This document shows positions 17,112 through 28,115 of a stretch of 64,000 bases of DNA, piece by piece (positions within the stretch are counted from its first letter, which is position 1; each line of letters opens with the position of its first letter). The DNA is from Pseudomonas arsenicoxydans (lineage in GTDB: Bacteria; Pseudomonadota; Gammaproteobacteria; Pseudomonadales; Pseudomonadaceae). Where the stretch lies: contig NZ_RCZE01000001.1 of the NCBI RefSeq assembly GCF_006438915.1, positions 544,325 through 608,324 on the forward strand. The letters are read 5' to 3'. The notes below the pieces were generated by a model that did not search any database, was not told the DNA's origin, and was given only the letters and a program-made list of their open reading frames with translations. The translations under genes were made by a program, and so were the position numbers.

Positions 17112-18291
17112 TCGAACCTCCTTGATCAATTTTTGTGCAGCGTGCCCAACCGATTGCGCGCTGCCCACCGGCGGCTATTCGGCCGGCGCTTAGGCGGGTG
17201 AAGGTAAGCAGATCGGGGCTTTGTTGCAACGCATAACCGGCCAGCGCATCAGCGCCGTCACAGCCCTGCACGGCCAGGGTCACGCGTTCGGGCCATGGGC
17301 TGTCGAGGTTGCCCTGGTTGCTGACGCTGATGTCATAGAGGCCGTCTTGCGCACTAAATTTCACGCTCAAGCGGCTGTCGAGCGTGTCACCGCGAGCTAC
17401 CGCCCCCAGGGTTGTCAGGCTCCAGGCCCGACGGTCCCCCGCCAGCGGCAGGCGAAACCAGATCAGGCCGGCCAGATGAGCAGGCGGGTCGGCGCGTAAA
17501 TCCATGGCGAGTGTGCGCAGTTGCAGTGGATCCGCCAGCAATTCCCGGCGTTCGCCGCCGCGTCCCACCGGTACTTCGCTTTCCACCACCGGTGCGCCAC
17601 TGGTGCCGGGCAGCAAAGCCACGCCGTAGGCCGGGAGTGCCAGGTAGAAAGGCTTCGTTGTGATGCGCCCCCAGCCCTTGGCCCACTTTCGCGCCTGATC
17701 CGGATCGAACAACCCGTGCCGAGGATCGCTCACCGCGTGCACTTGCAACACGCTGCTGTCGACGGTCGATAACAGCGATGACAGTTCGGGGCTGTCCAGC
17801 CAGGCGGGCAGCGCGGTGATGCTCAGCGGTAACGTCGCCGGTAAAACCGCGCGCAGGTGCGTTAGAAATGCTCGATAAGCCGGTAACCGGGCGTTGCCCG
17901 CATCGTGGTCAATTTCCACACCGGCCAGCGTCAGCCCCTTGCCTTGCCAGTCGCTGAGCAGCTGTTGGATTTGCGCCGTGACTTCATCCTGGTCCAGCGA
18001 CTGGAGCTGACCATCCAGGCGAATCACCGCAATCAGCGGCCGACCATCGCGTTTGAGCAGCGCCGGATCGATCCGCGCACGCCGCCATCCGACCTGGGGG
18101 AATGCCTGCAAGGCCAACACCCGTAACGTCGAAAAGTCCGCGCGACTGTCGCGCAGGGCGGCGTCGTGGGCAGGCGTCCATTGCCGTTGCCAGACGTAGA
18201 GTTGCTGATCGAGCGGCGGCGCGTCCTGTTGCTCGCAGCCGTTGAGCAGCACTGCAACAAGCAGGGCCGAGAGACGAACGAAAGACACCAT
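17098..18291 (-). CDS. DUF3142 family lipoprotein
   Basis: 397 residues. A short signal peptide with lipobox LLNG-C near residue 18 predicts a lipoprotein. The body matches DUF3142, a TIM-barrel-like family of unknown function (LYVWQRQWTPAHDAAL, ADFSTLRVLALQ, VEIDHDAGNARLPAYRAFLTHLR, PFYLALPAYG). The start at 18291 begins the lipoprotein signal; the long upstream extension in the same frame lacks family similarity. It overlaps the following 705-residue gene by 14 bases. The pair may act together at the envelope; the substrate is unknown. Confidence 0.72.
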   Translation of the reverse strand: MVSFVRLSALLVAVLLNGCEQQDAPPLDQQLYVWQRQWTPAHDAALRDSRADFSTLRVLALQAFPQVGWRRARIDPALLKRDGRPLIAVIRLDGQLQSLDQDEVTAQIQQLLSDWQGKGLTLAGVEIDHDAGNARLPAYRAFLTHLRAVLPATLPLSITALPAWLDSPELSSLLSTVDSSVLQVHAVSDPRHGLFDPDQARKWAKGWGRITTKPFYLALPAYGVALLPGTSGAPVVESEVPVGRGGERRELLADPLQLRTLAMDLRADPPAHLAGLIWFRLPLAGDRRAWSLTTLGAVARGDTLDSRLSVKFSAQDGLYDISVSNQGNLDSPWPERVTLAVQGCDGADALAGYALQQSPDLLTFTRLSAGRIAAGGQRAIGWARCTKIDQGGSNVHP

Positions 18292-18337
18292 GAAATCCCT
18301 GATCCCTACAAACACAGGGCTACAGGGTACACAAAAC

Positions 18338-18471
18338 CTGTGGCGAGGGAGCTTGCTCCCGCTAGGCTGCGCAGCCGCCTTAAACCTGTGCATGAGGTGA
18401 GTCTGAAAGATCGAGGGTTGCCTACTTGGGGCTGCTGCGCAGTCCAGCGGGAGCAAGCTCCCTCGCCACAG
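18338..18471. repeat. REPIN of a second sequence type (GCGAGGGAGCTTGCTCCCGC)
   Basis: Arms 18338-18363 and 18446-18471 are perfect inverted repeats of 26 bp. The symmetry continues inward through a shared CTGCGCAGC block to about 40 bp per arm. The core GAGGGAGCTTGCTCCC is a different REP family from the one at 13658. It lies between the DUF3142 gene and the polysaccharide operon. Confidence 0.85.
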
Positions 18472-18490
18472 GGAATCTTCCAGGTATTGA

Positions 18491-19321
18491 TTAATCAGCC
18501 ATAGGCTTGCGGGCAATGATCACCTGACTTTTCGCCACGACGGCGTCCAGCGCCTGTTTGATCTGCGCACCGCGAGGGGAAGCCAGAACGGCCTGCCAGG
18601 TGTCGGCCCAGTGGTTGAGCAATGGGTGGTCGGCATTGCTGAAGTCGACCTTGGCTTCCCAGAACAACAACATCCACATCGACCAGTAAAACCCGTACTG
18701 GCTGTGGCTGAGCACTTCCAGGCCGGCGTCGCTGACCATCGCCTTGAACTGCTCTTCGCTGATGATGCGAATGTGGTTGGGTTTCTGGAAATACTCCGGT
18801 GCGGCGATGTCCTTTTGCAGGTCTTCGGAGCTCGGGTGCGGAACGCTGAGCAAATACAGCGCGCCCGGCTTGCCGACTCGCACCAGTTCGCTGAGGAACT
18901 GCGCCGGATCGTCCACATGCTCGATGACTTCGGTGGACACCACGCGGGTGGCCGTGGCGTCGGCAATCGGCAGCGGATTGCAGTCGGTGACGTGGCATTC
19001 GATGTCGCGTGCCGGCGTGTCACCCAGGCGCTGACGGGTGGCTTCGACCTTGGCCGCGTCGATGTCGGCGATGATGATCTTCGCCCCGCGCATGCCGCAG
19101 AAATGCACGTTGCCGCCGTCACCACAGCCCACGTCCAGCAGCGTGTCTTCGGCTCTCACTGGAAAACCGGTGAACAGCTCGCCGGTTTGCTGATTGAACC
19201 AGCCACTGAGCATCGCGTCGTGCAGGCCGAGCATGTACGGGTCGACTTTCTCGACCTTGTCTGCCGCAGGCGTCGCGGGAGCGGGCGCGCCCGCCGTGAG
19301 TTTCTTCAAAAGTCTCAGCAT
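18491..19321 (-). CDS. SAM-dependent methyltransferase of the polysaccharide operon (last gene)
   Basis: 276 residues, class I methyltransferase with SAM motif TLLDVGCGDGGN near residue 70 and the post-motif ATRVVSTEVIEHVDDPAQFL. It is a clear paralogue of the methyltransferase at 20469-21362: both share GLHDA..GWF, TLLDVGCG, the E-x-hydrophobic-EH block and a C-terminal SQVIIARKPM ending. It overlaps the acyltransferase by seven bases. It corresponds in position to PA5459 of P. aeruginosa. A likely role is O-methylation of the D-rhamnan chain or its terminus; the acceptor is inferred. Confidence 0.78.
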   Translation of the reverse strand: MLRLLKKLTAGAPAPATPAADKVEKVDPYMLGLHDAMLSGWFNQQTGELFTGFPVRAEDTLLDVGCGDGGNVHFCGMRGAKIIIADIDAAKVEATRQRLGDTPARDIECHVTDCNPLPIADATATRVVSTEVIEHVDDPAQFLSELVRVGKPGALYLLSVPHPSSEDLQKDIAAPEYFQKPNHIRIISEEQFKAMVSDAGLEVLSHSQYGFYWSMWMLLFWEAKVDFSNADHPLLNHWADTWQAVLASPRGAQIKQALDAVVAKSQVIIARKPMAD

Positions 19322-20472
19322 GAGGTAGCTCCAGAGGATGGGACGGCTGTTCGGGACGGGCTCAGGCGTTTGACCAGCGAGGCGCCGCGGTTGCGCATGG
19401 GCATTTCGATGTAGCGGTAGTTGAGTTCACTCAGCAGCACGATCAGGCCACCAGCCATCAGCAACGTCAGGATCGGATGGCCTGCCGGACTGGGCAGGCC
19501 GGCAGCCTGTAAACGAAAGGTGAATTCGCGCACCAGCAAGTAGGCCGGAATGTGGATCAGGTAAATCCCGTAGGAGCGGCTACCGACCCAGGTCATCAGA
19601 TTCTTCAGCAGGCCACGAGGCAACAGATAATCACGGTTGTAGGACGCGACCCAAACCAGCACCGCGCACAACACGGCAATCACACCGATGCGGTATTGAG
19701 TGAACGTGAAGCGATCAGTCGCCATGAAACTGAGCGCCAGCGATAGCACAATCAGCGCCGAAACTCCGGCCCATGGGCGACGCAAAAACGTCGGTTCCCA
19801 ACGCAGGTACGAAGGTTGCGCACTCCACATTGCCAACAACACGCCGAGGGCCAGCGCATCGGTGCGAACCACCATCAGGATCGGCGTGCGCAACGTGAAC
19901 AATTGCACCGCGACCAGCGCCAGCAAGGCCCAGACCAGGTGCTTGCGGCAGACCAGGATCAGCAGCGGAAACAGCAGGTAGAACTGCTCTTCCAATGACA
20001 GGCTCCAGTACACAAAACTGGTGCCGTATTCGTAGTGATAGAAGCTGTCGGCGAAGCGGAAGTTGGCGTATTGCGCCACACCGGCCAGCGTTGCCTGTAC
20101 GTTGGCGTGCAGCGTACCGAACGCGCCGGAGCGGTTTAGAAAGAGACACGCCAGCAACATCAGCGCCAGCCACAACCAGGCCGAAGGCAACAATCGAAAG
20201 GCCCGGCGCAGCCAGAAATTACGCGTCTGCTGCCAGTACTCCTGACGGGTGCTACAACCCTGCAACGCCGGAATCAAACTGCGCGCGATGACAAATCCCG
20301 AGATCGCGAAAAACAGATCGACGCCCCACCACGGCTGGCCGAACGCGGTGATGGTGTGCAGCAACGGCACCGAGGCGGCAAAGAGGCTGTCTTGCAGGTG
20401 ATGAAACAGCACGCCGAGTACCGCAATGCCGCGCAACAACTCGATGTCCATGATCCGTCTGTCAGTACTCAT
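19315..20472 (-). CDS. Acyltransferase 3 (OafA-like), probable O-antigen acetyltransferase
   Basis: 385-residue integral membrane protein with about ten hydrophobic helices. The N-terminus DIELLRGIAVLGVLFHHLQ carries the conserved R and HH of acyltransferase-3 enzymes, followed by the typical GVDLFFAISGFVIARSL. Such proteins transfer acetyl groups from the cytoplasm to surface sugars. AGGAGG five bases upstream fixes the start at 20472. It overlaps both flanking methyltransferase genes (four and seven bases). It probably acetylates the common polysaccharide antigen. Confidence 0.85.
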   Translation of the reverse strand: MSTDRRIMDIELLRGIAVLGVLFHHLQDSLFAASVPLLHTITAFGQPWWGVDLFFAISGFVIARSLIPALQGCSTRQEYWQQTRNFWLRRAFRLLPSAWLWLALMLLACLFLNRSGAFGTLHANVQATLAGVAQYANFRFADSFYHYEYGTSFVYWSLSLEEQFYLLFPLLILVCRKHLVWALLALVAVQLFTLRTPILMVVRTDALALGVLLAMWSAQPSYLRWEPTFLRRPWAGVSALIVLSLALSFMATDRFTFTQYRIGVIAVLCAVLVWVASYNRDYLLPRGLLKNLMTWVGSRSYGIYLIHIPAYLLVREFTFRLQAAGLPSPAGHPILTLLMAGGLIVLLSELNYRYIEMPMRNRGASLVKRLSPSRTAVPSSGATSC

Positions 20473-21362
20473 GCCGTCCTCCTGGACGCTGCATCGGCAT
20501 CCATCGGTTTGCGCGCGATGATCACCTGACTCTTGGGCATGAACTGATCGAGCATCTGCTTGATCGCCAGGCCGTCGGGTTGCGCCAGCAGGTCCTGCCA
20601 GGTTTTTGCCCAGCTCTCCATCAGTGGCGGGTACGGTGCCTGGATGCGGTCACGCACCGCGCCGCCCAAATCCCGACCGGCAGCGCGCTCACTGGCCCAG
20701 AAAAAGATCATGCCCATCACCCAGAAAAACCCGGTGGCCTGGCGATGCTCAATCACCAGCCCAGCGTCCTCCACCAGTGCGGCGAAGCGTTCCTCGGTGA
20801 AAATCTGTACGTGATTGGGCGATTGGAAGTAGCTCGTCGGGGCGATGCCCTTTTGCAAATGTTCGCCCACCGGCGCTGGAACGCTGAGCAGATACAACGC
20901 GCCGGGCCGGCCCATGCGCACCAACTCGGCCATGAACGGCTCGGGTTGATCGATATGCTCCAGCACTTCCATGCACACGACCTTGCTCGCACAACCGTCT
21001 GCCAGCGGTAAGGGCAGGCTGTTGCTGACCAGACCGAGATTGGCTTTATCCGACTGCGCTTCCACCTGCCGCGCCAGGTCGCGGACCTTGTCGTGCTCGC
21101 TGTCGGTGAAGATTACCGACGCGCCCTGGCGCACCGCGAACAACGTCGCGACCCCTTCGCCACAGCCGACATCCAGCAAAGTGTCGTCGGCGGTAATGGC
21201 GAACCCCTTGAGCAATTCGCCGCTGTCACCCGAAAACCATCCGTCATGAATTGCATCGTGCAAGCCCACGTCTCTTGGCGACACCCGGGTGGGCTCAACC
21301 GGCAGCGGCGCGGGTTCTGGCTTCGCTTCAGGAAAGAAACGTCTGACCAATGCGCGGATCAT
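20469..21362 (-). CDS. SAM-dependent methyltransferase of the polysaccharide operon
   Basis: 297 residues, class I fold with TLLDVGCGEGVATLF near residue 59 and the acidic end of strand 2 (IFTDSEHDK). It is paralogous to the 276-residue methyltransferase two genes downstream. The start at 21362 is preferred because its ATG overlaps the stop of the upstream glycosyltransferase as ATGA; the longer in-frame extension reads through that gene. It probably modifies rhamnan; not proven. Confidence 0.78.
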   Translation of the reverse strand: MIRALVRRFFPEAKPEPAPLPVEPTRVSPRDVGLHDAIHDGWFSGDSGELLKGFAITADDTLLDVGCGEGVATLFAVRQGASVIFTDSEHDKVRDLARQVEAQSDKANLGLVSNSLPLPLADGCASKVVCMEVLEHIDQPEPFMAELVRMGRPGALYLLSVPAPVGEHLQKGIAPTSYFQSPNHVQIFTEERFAALVEDAGLVIEHRQATGFFWVMGMIFFWASERAAGRDLGGAVRDRIQAPYPPLMESWAKTWQDLLAQPDGLAIKQMLDQFMPKSQVIIARKPMDADAASRRTA

Positions 21363-22654
21363 GCCTCGAGGGTTTCCGCGGCGCGGGTTTCGAGTAGCCG
21401 GGCAAAAAAGGCCGTCAGGCGCTGCTCGGCAGTGGCCTGGCTGCAGAATTTTTCCAGGCTGGCCACGGCGTGAGTGGACATCTGCGCGTAACGTTCGGGG
21501 TCGTTCATGGCCACGTCGTAGCTTGTCCGGTAAGCGCTGCACAATGACGCCCAGTTGGTCACGTAACGCAACGTCCGGAACGCCCGGCGCGGGTCGTGGG
21601 GCCAAGCGGTCAGTTCATCCGTGGAGTCGATGAGAAACGCATTATCGGCATCCAGGTAATCGATCATTGCTGTGGTCCGTGGCGCCACGGCCGGTTTGCC
21701 GCAGGACATGAATTCCATCAGCGGCAAGCACTGGCCTTCGCCGTAGGACGTGTTGACCACGTAACTCGTCGCCTGCACCAGACGCTCGTAGTCGGCATCC
21801 GCCAGGTAGCCGTGAATCAGCACGATGCGGCAGCGATAAGACTGGTTTTTGTACAAGTGGTGAAGGATGTCGGTCAGCGCGGCTTCGGCATCGTGGTGAG
21901 TCAATTTGAGCACCAGCGTCGCGTCGTCCACCTCGCGGAACGTCACGCAAAAAGCGCTGAGCATGTCTTCCCAGTTCTTGCGCCCGTCGCCGGGGTTGAA
22001 CACCGAGGTGTAGATCACCCCGTCGAGGACCAGCTCGTGATCACTCGGCGGGGCTTCGAAGTCGATGCCCACGCCTTCGCGCGATGACGCAGGCCCGAAG
22101 GCCCGCAAGTCGAGTTCGCGGCTGTCTGCCAGCAATCCTTTGATCTTCAATCGCACCTGACTGGCCAGGGGCTGACGCTGCAATTGCGCACCGCGCTCGC
22201 AAAACCTGTCCCACACTGGGGCCGGCACCGCGACGATCGGGTAGTCGGCTCCCATCGCCTCGCGCACCGCCGTCACGGTGTAGCTGGAATGAGTAATCGC
22301 CGCACCCGCTGCCCGCAACACCGTGCGCCAGTCATTGAGCGGGTCACCGGCAAAGGGTTCGTTGGGGATAGTGCTGAATTCCCAGGCGAACACCGGCAGC
22401 GTCGGGCAAGCAAGATTGACCGGCGTGCGATGAGGTGGCGAGAACGACAGGAACACGCAGTCTTCGCCTCGGGACAGGCACTCCCGGTACAAGGCATCGA
22501 CTTCGGTCTGCGGATCACGGACTTCCACCACTCGCCCCAGCCGCTCCAGCACGGGGCGGTATTCCTTGAGCACGAAGTAGTAGCTGTATTCCGCACGGCC
22601 CAGGTTCTGGGCGATGGTGTGCTGGTTGGTTTCCGAATGAATGATGATCAGCAT
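21359..22654 (-). CDS. Glycosyltransferase (GT4-like) of the polysaccharide operon
   Basis: 431 residues. The N-terminal part (NLGRAEYSYYFVLKEYRPVLERLGRV) is shared with the next gene upstream, and the C-terminal GT-B donor domain contains NPGDGRKNWEDML and YGEGQCLPLMEFMSCGKPAVAP, the GT4 nucleotide-sugar site with E-x7-E spacing. It overlaps its neighbours by four and seven bases. The position resembles PA5456/PA5455. It probably adds a sugar to the D-rhamnan or its cap; donor and acceptor unknown. Confidence 0.78.
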   Translation of the reverse strand: MLIIIHSETNQHTIAQNLGRAEYSYYFVLKEYRPVLERLGRVVEVRDPQTEVDALYRECLSRGEDCVFLSFSPPHRTPVNLACPTLPVFAWEFSTIPNEPFAGDPLNDWRTVLRAAGAAITHSSYTVTAVREAMGADYPIVAVPAPVWDRFCERGAQLQRQPLASQVRLKIKGLLADSRELDLRAFGPASSREGVGIDFEAPPSDHELVLDGVIYTSVFNPGDGRKNWEDMLSAFCVTFREVDDATLVLKLTHHDAEAALTDILHHLYKNQSYRCRIVLIHGYLADADYERLVQATSYVVNTSYGEGQCLPLMEFMSCGKPAVAPRTTAMIDYLDADNAFLIDSTDELTAWPHDPRRAFRTLRYVTNWASLCSAYRTSYDVAMNDPERYAQMSTHAVASLEKFCSQATAEQRLTAFFARLLETRAAETLEA

Positions 22655-24225
22655 GCGGCGTTATCCGTTGCAGTCGCTGCCGGCAAAGCCTGTGGCGCCA
22701 GCCCGAAAAAATCCGCCAGGCGCTTTTGCACCGGGGAGAAAGCGCAGTAGTCGTGCATGCGCTCGACGGCGGCGAGGGACATGCGCTGATAGTCCTGCGG
22801 CTGCGCCTTGGCTATCCGGTAGCTGTTTTCATAGGCGGTTTTTAGTGAACCCCAGTCCGGTCGATAGCGCAGGGTACGGTAAATGATCCGGGTGTCCTGC
22901 GGCCAGATGGTCAGCTCTTCGCTGGACTTGACCACAAACGCCACGCGCTCATCGATGTAGTCCTCCATGGCCGTGTGGTCCGGGGCGATCACCGGTTTAC
23001 CGCTGGCCATGAACTCCATCAGCGGCAGGCACAGCCCTTCGCAGCGCGAGGCATTGACGTAGTAACTGGCGGCTGCATAAAGCCGGGCGTATTGCGGATC
23101 GTCCAGGTAACCATGCATCACCACCACCCGACAGGCGAATGGCGAGAGCTGCGCGAGCAAGGTCATCAACTCGTCGTAATAGGACGACAGGTCGCTTTGG
23201 GTAATTTTCAGCACCAGCGTGGCGTCGGACGTTTCGCGAAAGGCCCAGCAAAACGCAGTGATCAATTGATGCCAGTTCTTGCGCCCGTCACGTGGGTTGA
23301 ACACGGTGACATAGACCACACCGTCCACCGTGGTTTCAACCAATGAAGAGGTGTCTGGCCATTGGCGCGGCTCAGGCTCTGGCACCTCCACCGTTTGCGG
23401 GCCGGCGATGGCTGGCAGGTATTCGGCGAGACGCGCATGTGCCGCGTCCGAGAGCAAATCGCGAATGCCTTCCAAGTACCACTGCCTCAGAAAGTGCGTG
23501 CGATGCACCGGAACCGGCAACGTTTTGCCCATGTCCCGGCGCCACATGTGCAGGAAATGGCGGGCAATCACGAAGCGGCGTTTCAGTGTCAGTGGTGGTG
23601 GCTTCAACGCCTCCAGCTCAGCCTCGCGCGCGGCCAGCTCCTCGGCGGTCGGCACCACGGGAATCAGCGCATCGGCGCTGAGCCCGAGGGTACGCGTATC
23701 GAAAATGCAGCCCTTGATGTCCAGCATCGAACCGGCATTCACCGGGACGCTGGTGTGCTGACTGCGGATGGCCGCAAAGTTTTCCCACAACGGTGTCGGC
23801 AACACCAGCACCGGGAAGTCTTCACCCATGGATCGACGAATTGCCCGGGCGGTATGACTGGAAAGCGTGATCACCCGGCCCTGGCGCGCGAGCATCTGTG
23901 TCCAGTCCTGACGCGGGTCGTTGTCCCACTGTTCATCGGGAATCGAGTCGAACTCCCAGGCCACCACACAGATCGTCGGGCACTCAAGGTCGTTCGGGGT
24001 TTTCTGTGGCGGCGTAAAAGACAGGAACAGACTGTCCTCGCCAGCGGCCAACAGTTTTTTGTAGAGGGGATCGACCTCGGCGGTGGCGGTCACCACATGC
24101 ACGCGCCCAAGGCTTTCGAGCACTGGGCGATACGCCTTGAGAACGAAGTAGTAACTGTATTCGGGACGACCGAGACTCTGGCTGATGGAGCTGTCGTTGA
24201 CGTCCGAGTAAAGAATGAAATTCAT
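22648..24225 (-). CDS. Glycosyltransferase (GT4-like), first gene of the leftward polysaccharide operon
   Basis: 525 residues, paralogous to the following 431-residue enzyme. Both begin with the same block (LGRPEYSYYFVLKAYRPVLESLGRV) and share NPRDGRKNW and CEGLCLPLMEFMASGKPVIAP in the GT-B C-terminal domain. The extra 90-100 residues form an insert near 195-300, rich in charged and proline residues, absent from the paralogue. The ATG at 24225 is chosen because it aligns with the paralogue start. Tandem duplication followed by divergence is likely. Confidence 0.78.
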   Translation of the reverse strand: MNFILYSDVNDSSISQSLGRPEYSYYFVLKAYRPVLESLGRVHVVTATAEVDPLYKKLLAAGEDSLFLSFTPPQKTPNDLECPTICVVAWEFDSIPDEQWDNDPRQDWTQMLARQGRVITLSSHTARAIRRSMGEDFPVLVLPTPLWENFAAIRSQHTSVPVNAGSMLDIKGCIFDTRTLGLSADALIPVVPTAEELAAREAELEALKPPPLTLKRRFVIARHFLHMWRRDMGKTLPVPVHRTHFLRQWYLEGIRDLLSDAAHARLAEYLPAIAGPQTVEVPEPEPRQWPDTSSLVETTVDGVVYVTVFNPRDGRKNWHQLITAFCWAFRETSDATLVLKITQSDLSSYYDELMTLLAQLSPFACRVVVMHGYLDDPQYARLYAAASYYVNASRCEGLCLPLMEFMASGKPVIAPDHTAMEDYIDERVAFVVKSSEELTIWPQDTRIIYRTLRYRPDWGSLKTAYENSYRIAKAQPQDYQRMSLAAVERMHDYCAFSPVQKRLADFFGLAPQALPAATATDNAAC

Positions 24226-24654
24226 GGCATCCCACGATGAAACCGCCATCCCGGCGGCCCCACTCTATGACGGCAAAGCAAACGGAGAGCCGGTGTTTGC
24301 CGGTCATCGTCCATCGTCTTTTTGCTCGTCTACGTTCTTGTTTTAATGGTCAGCTTCGTAGGGTCCGGGAACAACCCGCACGAACGCTGGATAATCGTGA
24401 CGAGGGGCATTCTAAACACATCCGCCGAGGATTCGTGAACCGCCCGGCGAGAATAATTCAGGCTACGCTAACGAGAACTGACCGGTCACGGTTGGACCTG
24501 TTGAAATTGCCGAGCAATTGGCACAGATTGGCTACCAAACAACTACAACAAAATATTTCGCCTGTCTTTCGACCAACAAATCCACTCGGTCTGTCAGACA
24601 TCTCCTTAAAGCCTGTGGGGAAACGGACGAAATGAATGACCAAGGGGCCTCTGT
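24226..24654. promoter_or_regulatory. Divergent regulatory region between the two polysaccharide operons
   Basis: A 429-base gene-free stretch, more AT-rich than the flanks, between the divergent glycosyltransferase and rmd operons. It should hold promoters for both directions, but I could not pick a convincing -35/-10 pair. No JUMPstart element (GGCGGTAG) was seen. A purine-rich AAGGGG near 24642 is the probable ribosome-binding site of rmd. Confidence 0.5.
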
Positions 24655-26537
<1,883 letters not shown>

Positions 26538-26540
26538 GCC

Positions 26541-27983
26541 ATGCTGATTCCTGTGATTCTCTCCGGCGGTGCCGGTACTCGCTTGTGGCCGGTGTCCCGC
26601 GAGGGCCATCCCAAGCCGTTCATGACCCTGCCCGACGGCCAGTCGCTGCTGGGCAAGACCTATCGGCGGGCCGCCGGCCTGCTCGATGGCCGGGGCGATA
26701 TCGTCACGGTGACCAACCGCGACTACTACTTCCAGAGCAAGGATCACTATCACGAGGCGCAGCTCAGCCGTCATCGCGGGCACTTCATGCTGGAACCGAC
26801 GGGCCGCAACACCGCCCCGGCCATTGCGGCGGCAGCGCTGTCGCTGCAAGCGCTGCACGGCGATGACGCGATCATGTTGGTGATGCCCGCCGACCATTTG
26901 ATCCTCAACGAAGATGCGTTAAAGACCGCCGTGGAACACGCCGTGGCGCTGGCCAAGGATGGTTTCCTGGTGACCTTCGGCGTGGTGCCGACCGCGCCGG
27001 ATACCGGTTTCGGCTACATCGAAACCGGCGCTGCGCTGGACGGAAAAGGCGCGGCCAAGGTGCAGCGTTTCGTCGAAAAGCCTGATTTGCAGACCGCGAC
27101 GCATTACCTGGAGAGCGGCAATTTCCTGTGGAACTCCGGGATGTTCTGCTTCTCGATCGGCACCGTGTTGGCCGAATTGCAGATCCATGCCCCCGAGTTA
27201 CTTGAGCAGACGAGAATCTGCATGACGGCCAGCAGCCCGGTGGAAACCGTCGGCTGCCTGCAACAGGAATTGTCCCCGACGCTGTTCGCCGAGATCACCG
27301 ACATTTCCATCGACTACGCCTTGATGGAGCGCTCGGACAAAGTGGTCGTGGTGCCCGCCCAATTCGACTGGAGCGACATCGGTTCCTGGGGCGCAGTGGC
27401 CGCGCTGGTGCCGGCCGATGCACAGAACAATCGCGCCAGCGGCGATGCCGTGTTCGTCGACAGCCACAACAACTTCGTCCAGAGCGAAGACCGGCTGGTA
27501 GCAGCCGTGGGTGTGGATAACCTGATCATCATCGACACCGCCGACGCCGTGTTGGTCGCCCATGCCGATCGCGCGCAGGACGTGCGTCGGGTGGCCAAGC
27601 AGCTCAAGGACAAGAAGCACGAAGCCTATCGCCTGCACCGTACGGTCAGCCGGCCTTGGGGCACCTACACCGTGCTCGAAGAAGGCCCGCGCTTCAAAAT
27701 CAAACGCATCGTGGTCAAGCCCGGTGGTAAGTTGTCGCTGCAAATGCACCACCATCGCAATGAGCATTGGGTCGTGGTCGAAGGCATGGCCAAGGTCACC
27801 AACAACGGCACCGGTACTCATCTGGTCGCGAAGAACGAATCCACGTTCATTGCCGCTGGCCACCGGCATCGCCTGGAAAACCCCGGCGTAATCGACCTGG
27901 TGATCATCGAAGTGCAAAGCGGCGAATACCTGGGAGAGGACGATATCGTTCGCTTCGAAGACCAATACGGCAGGACGGTTTGA
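26541..27983 (+). CDS. wbpW: Bifunctional mannose-1-phosphate guanylyltransferase / mannose-6-phosphate isomerase
   Basis: 480 residues, type II PMI/GMP like WbpW and AlgA. The N-terminal pyrophosphorylase has SGGAGTRLWPVSREGHPKPF and the sugar-binding VEKP segment (FVEKPD near 178). The C-terminal cupin isomerase domain has KPGGKLSLQMHHHRNEHWVVVEG with metal-ligand histidines. It supplies GDP-mannose to Gmd. It begins three bases after gmd behind GGAG. Its stop codon is immediately followed by the ATG of the wzm remnant. Confidence 0.9.
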   Translation: MLIPVILSGGAGTRLWPVSREGHPKPFMTLPDGQSLLGKTYRRAAGLLDGRGDIVTVTNRDYYFQSKDHYHEAQLSRHRGHFMLEPTGRNTAPAIAAAALSLQALHGDDAIMLVMPADHLILNEDALKTAVEHAVALAKDGFLVTFGVVPTAPDTGFGYIETGAALDGKGAAKVQRFVEKPDLQTATHYLESGNFLWNSGMFCFSIGTVLAELQIHAPELLEQTRICMTASSPVETVGCLQQELSPTLFAEITDISIDYALMERSDKVVVVPAQFDWSDIGSWGAVAALVPADAQNNRASGDAVFVDSHNNFVQSEDRLVAAVGVDNLIIIDTADAVLVAHADRAQDVRRVAKQLKDKKHEAYRLHRTVSRPWGTYTVLEEGPRFKIKRIVVKPGGKLSLQMHHHRNEHWVVVEGMAKVTNNGTGTHLVAKNESTFIAAGHRHRLENPGVIDLVIIEVQSGEYLGEDDIVRFEDQYGRTV

Positions 27984-28115
27984 ATGCTGCTTTCTTTGTA
28001 CCGCGCGCTGTGGGGCTATCGAGGGTTCATCCTCGGTAGCGTCAAGCGAGAATTCCAGGCGCGTTCCCGCAATTCGTTGTTCGGTGCCCTGCTGATGTTG
28101 GAAAACACACCATGA
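27984..28115 (+). pseudogene. wzm: Remnant of wzm (ABC-2 O-antigen exporter permease), about 36 codons
   Basis: Directly after wbpW an ATG opens a 43-codon frame whose first 36 residues (MLLSLYRALWGYRGFILGSV, then KREFQARSRNSLFGA) are those of a Wzm-type ABC-2 permease. The similarity stops where the first membrane helix should begin. Seven unrelated residues follow, then a TGA overlapping the ATG of the next gene. In P. aeruginosa wzm and wzt sit exactly here, between wbpW and wbpX. The simplest reading is a deletion from codon 36 of wzm to just before wbpX. Confidence 0.75.
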
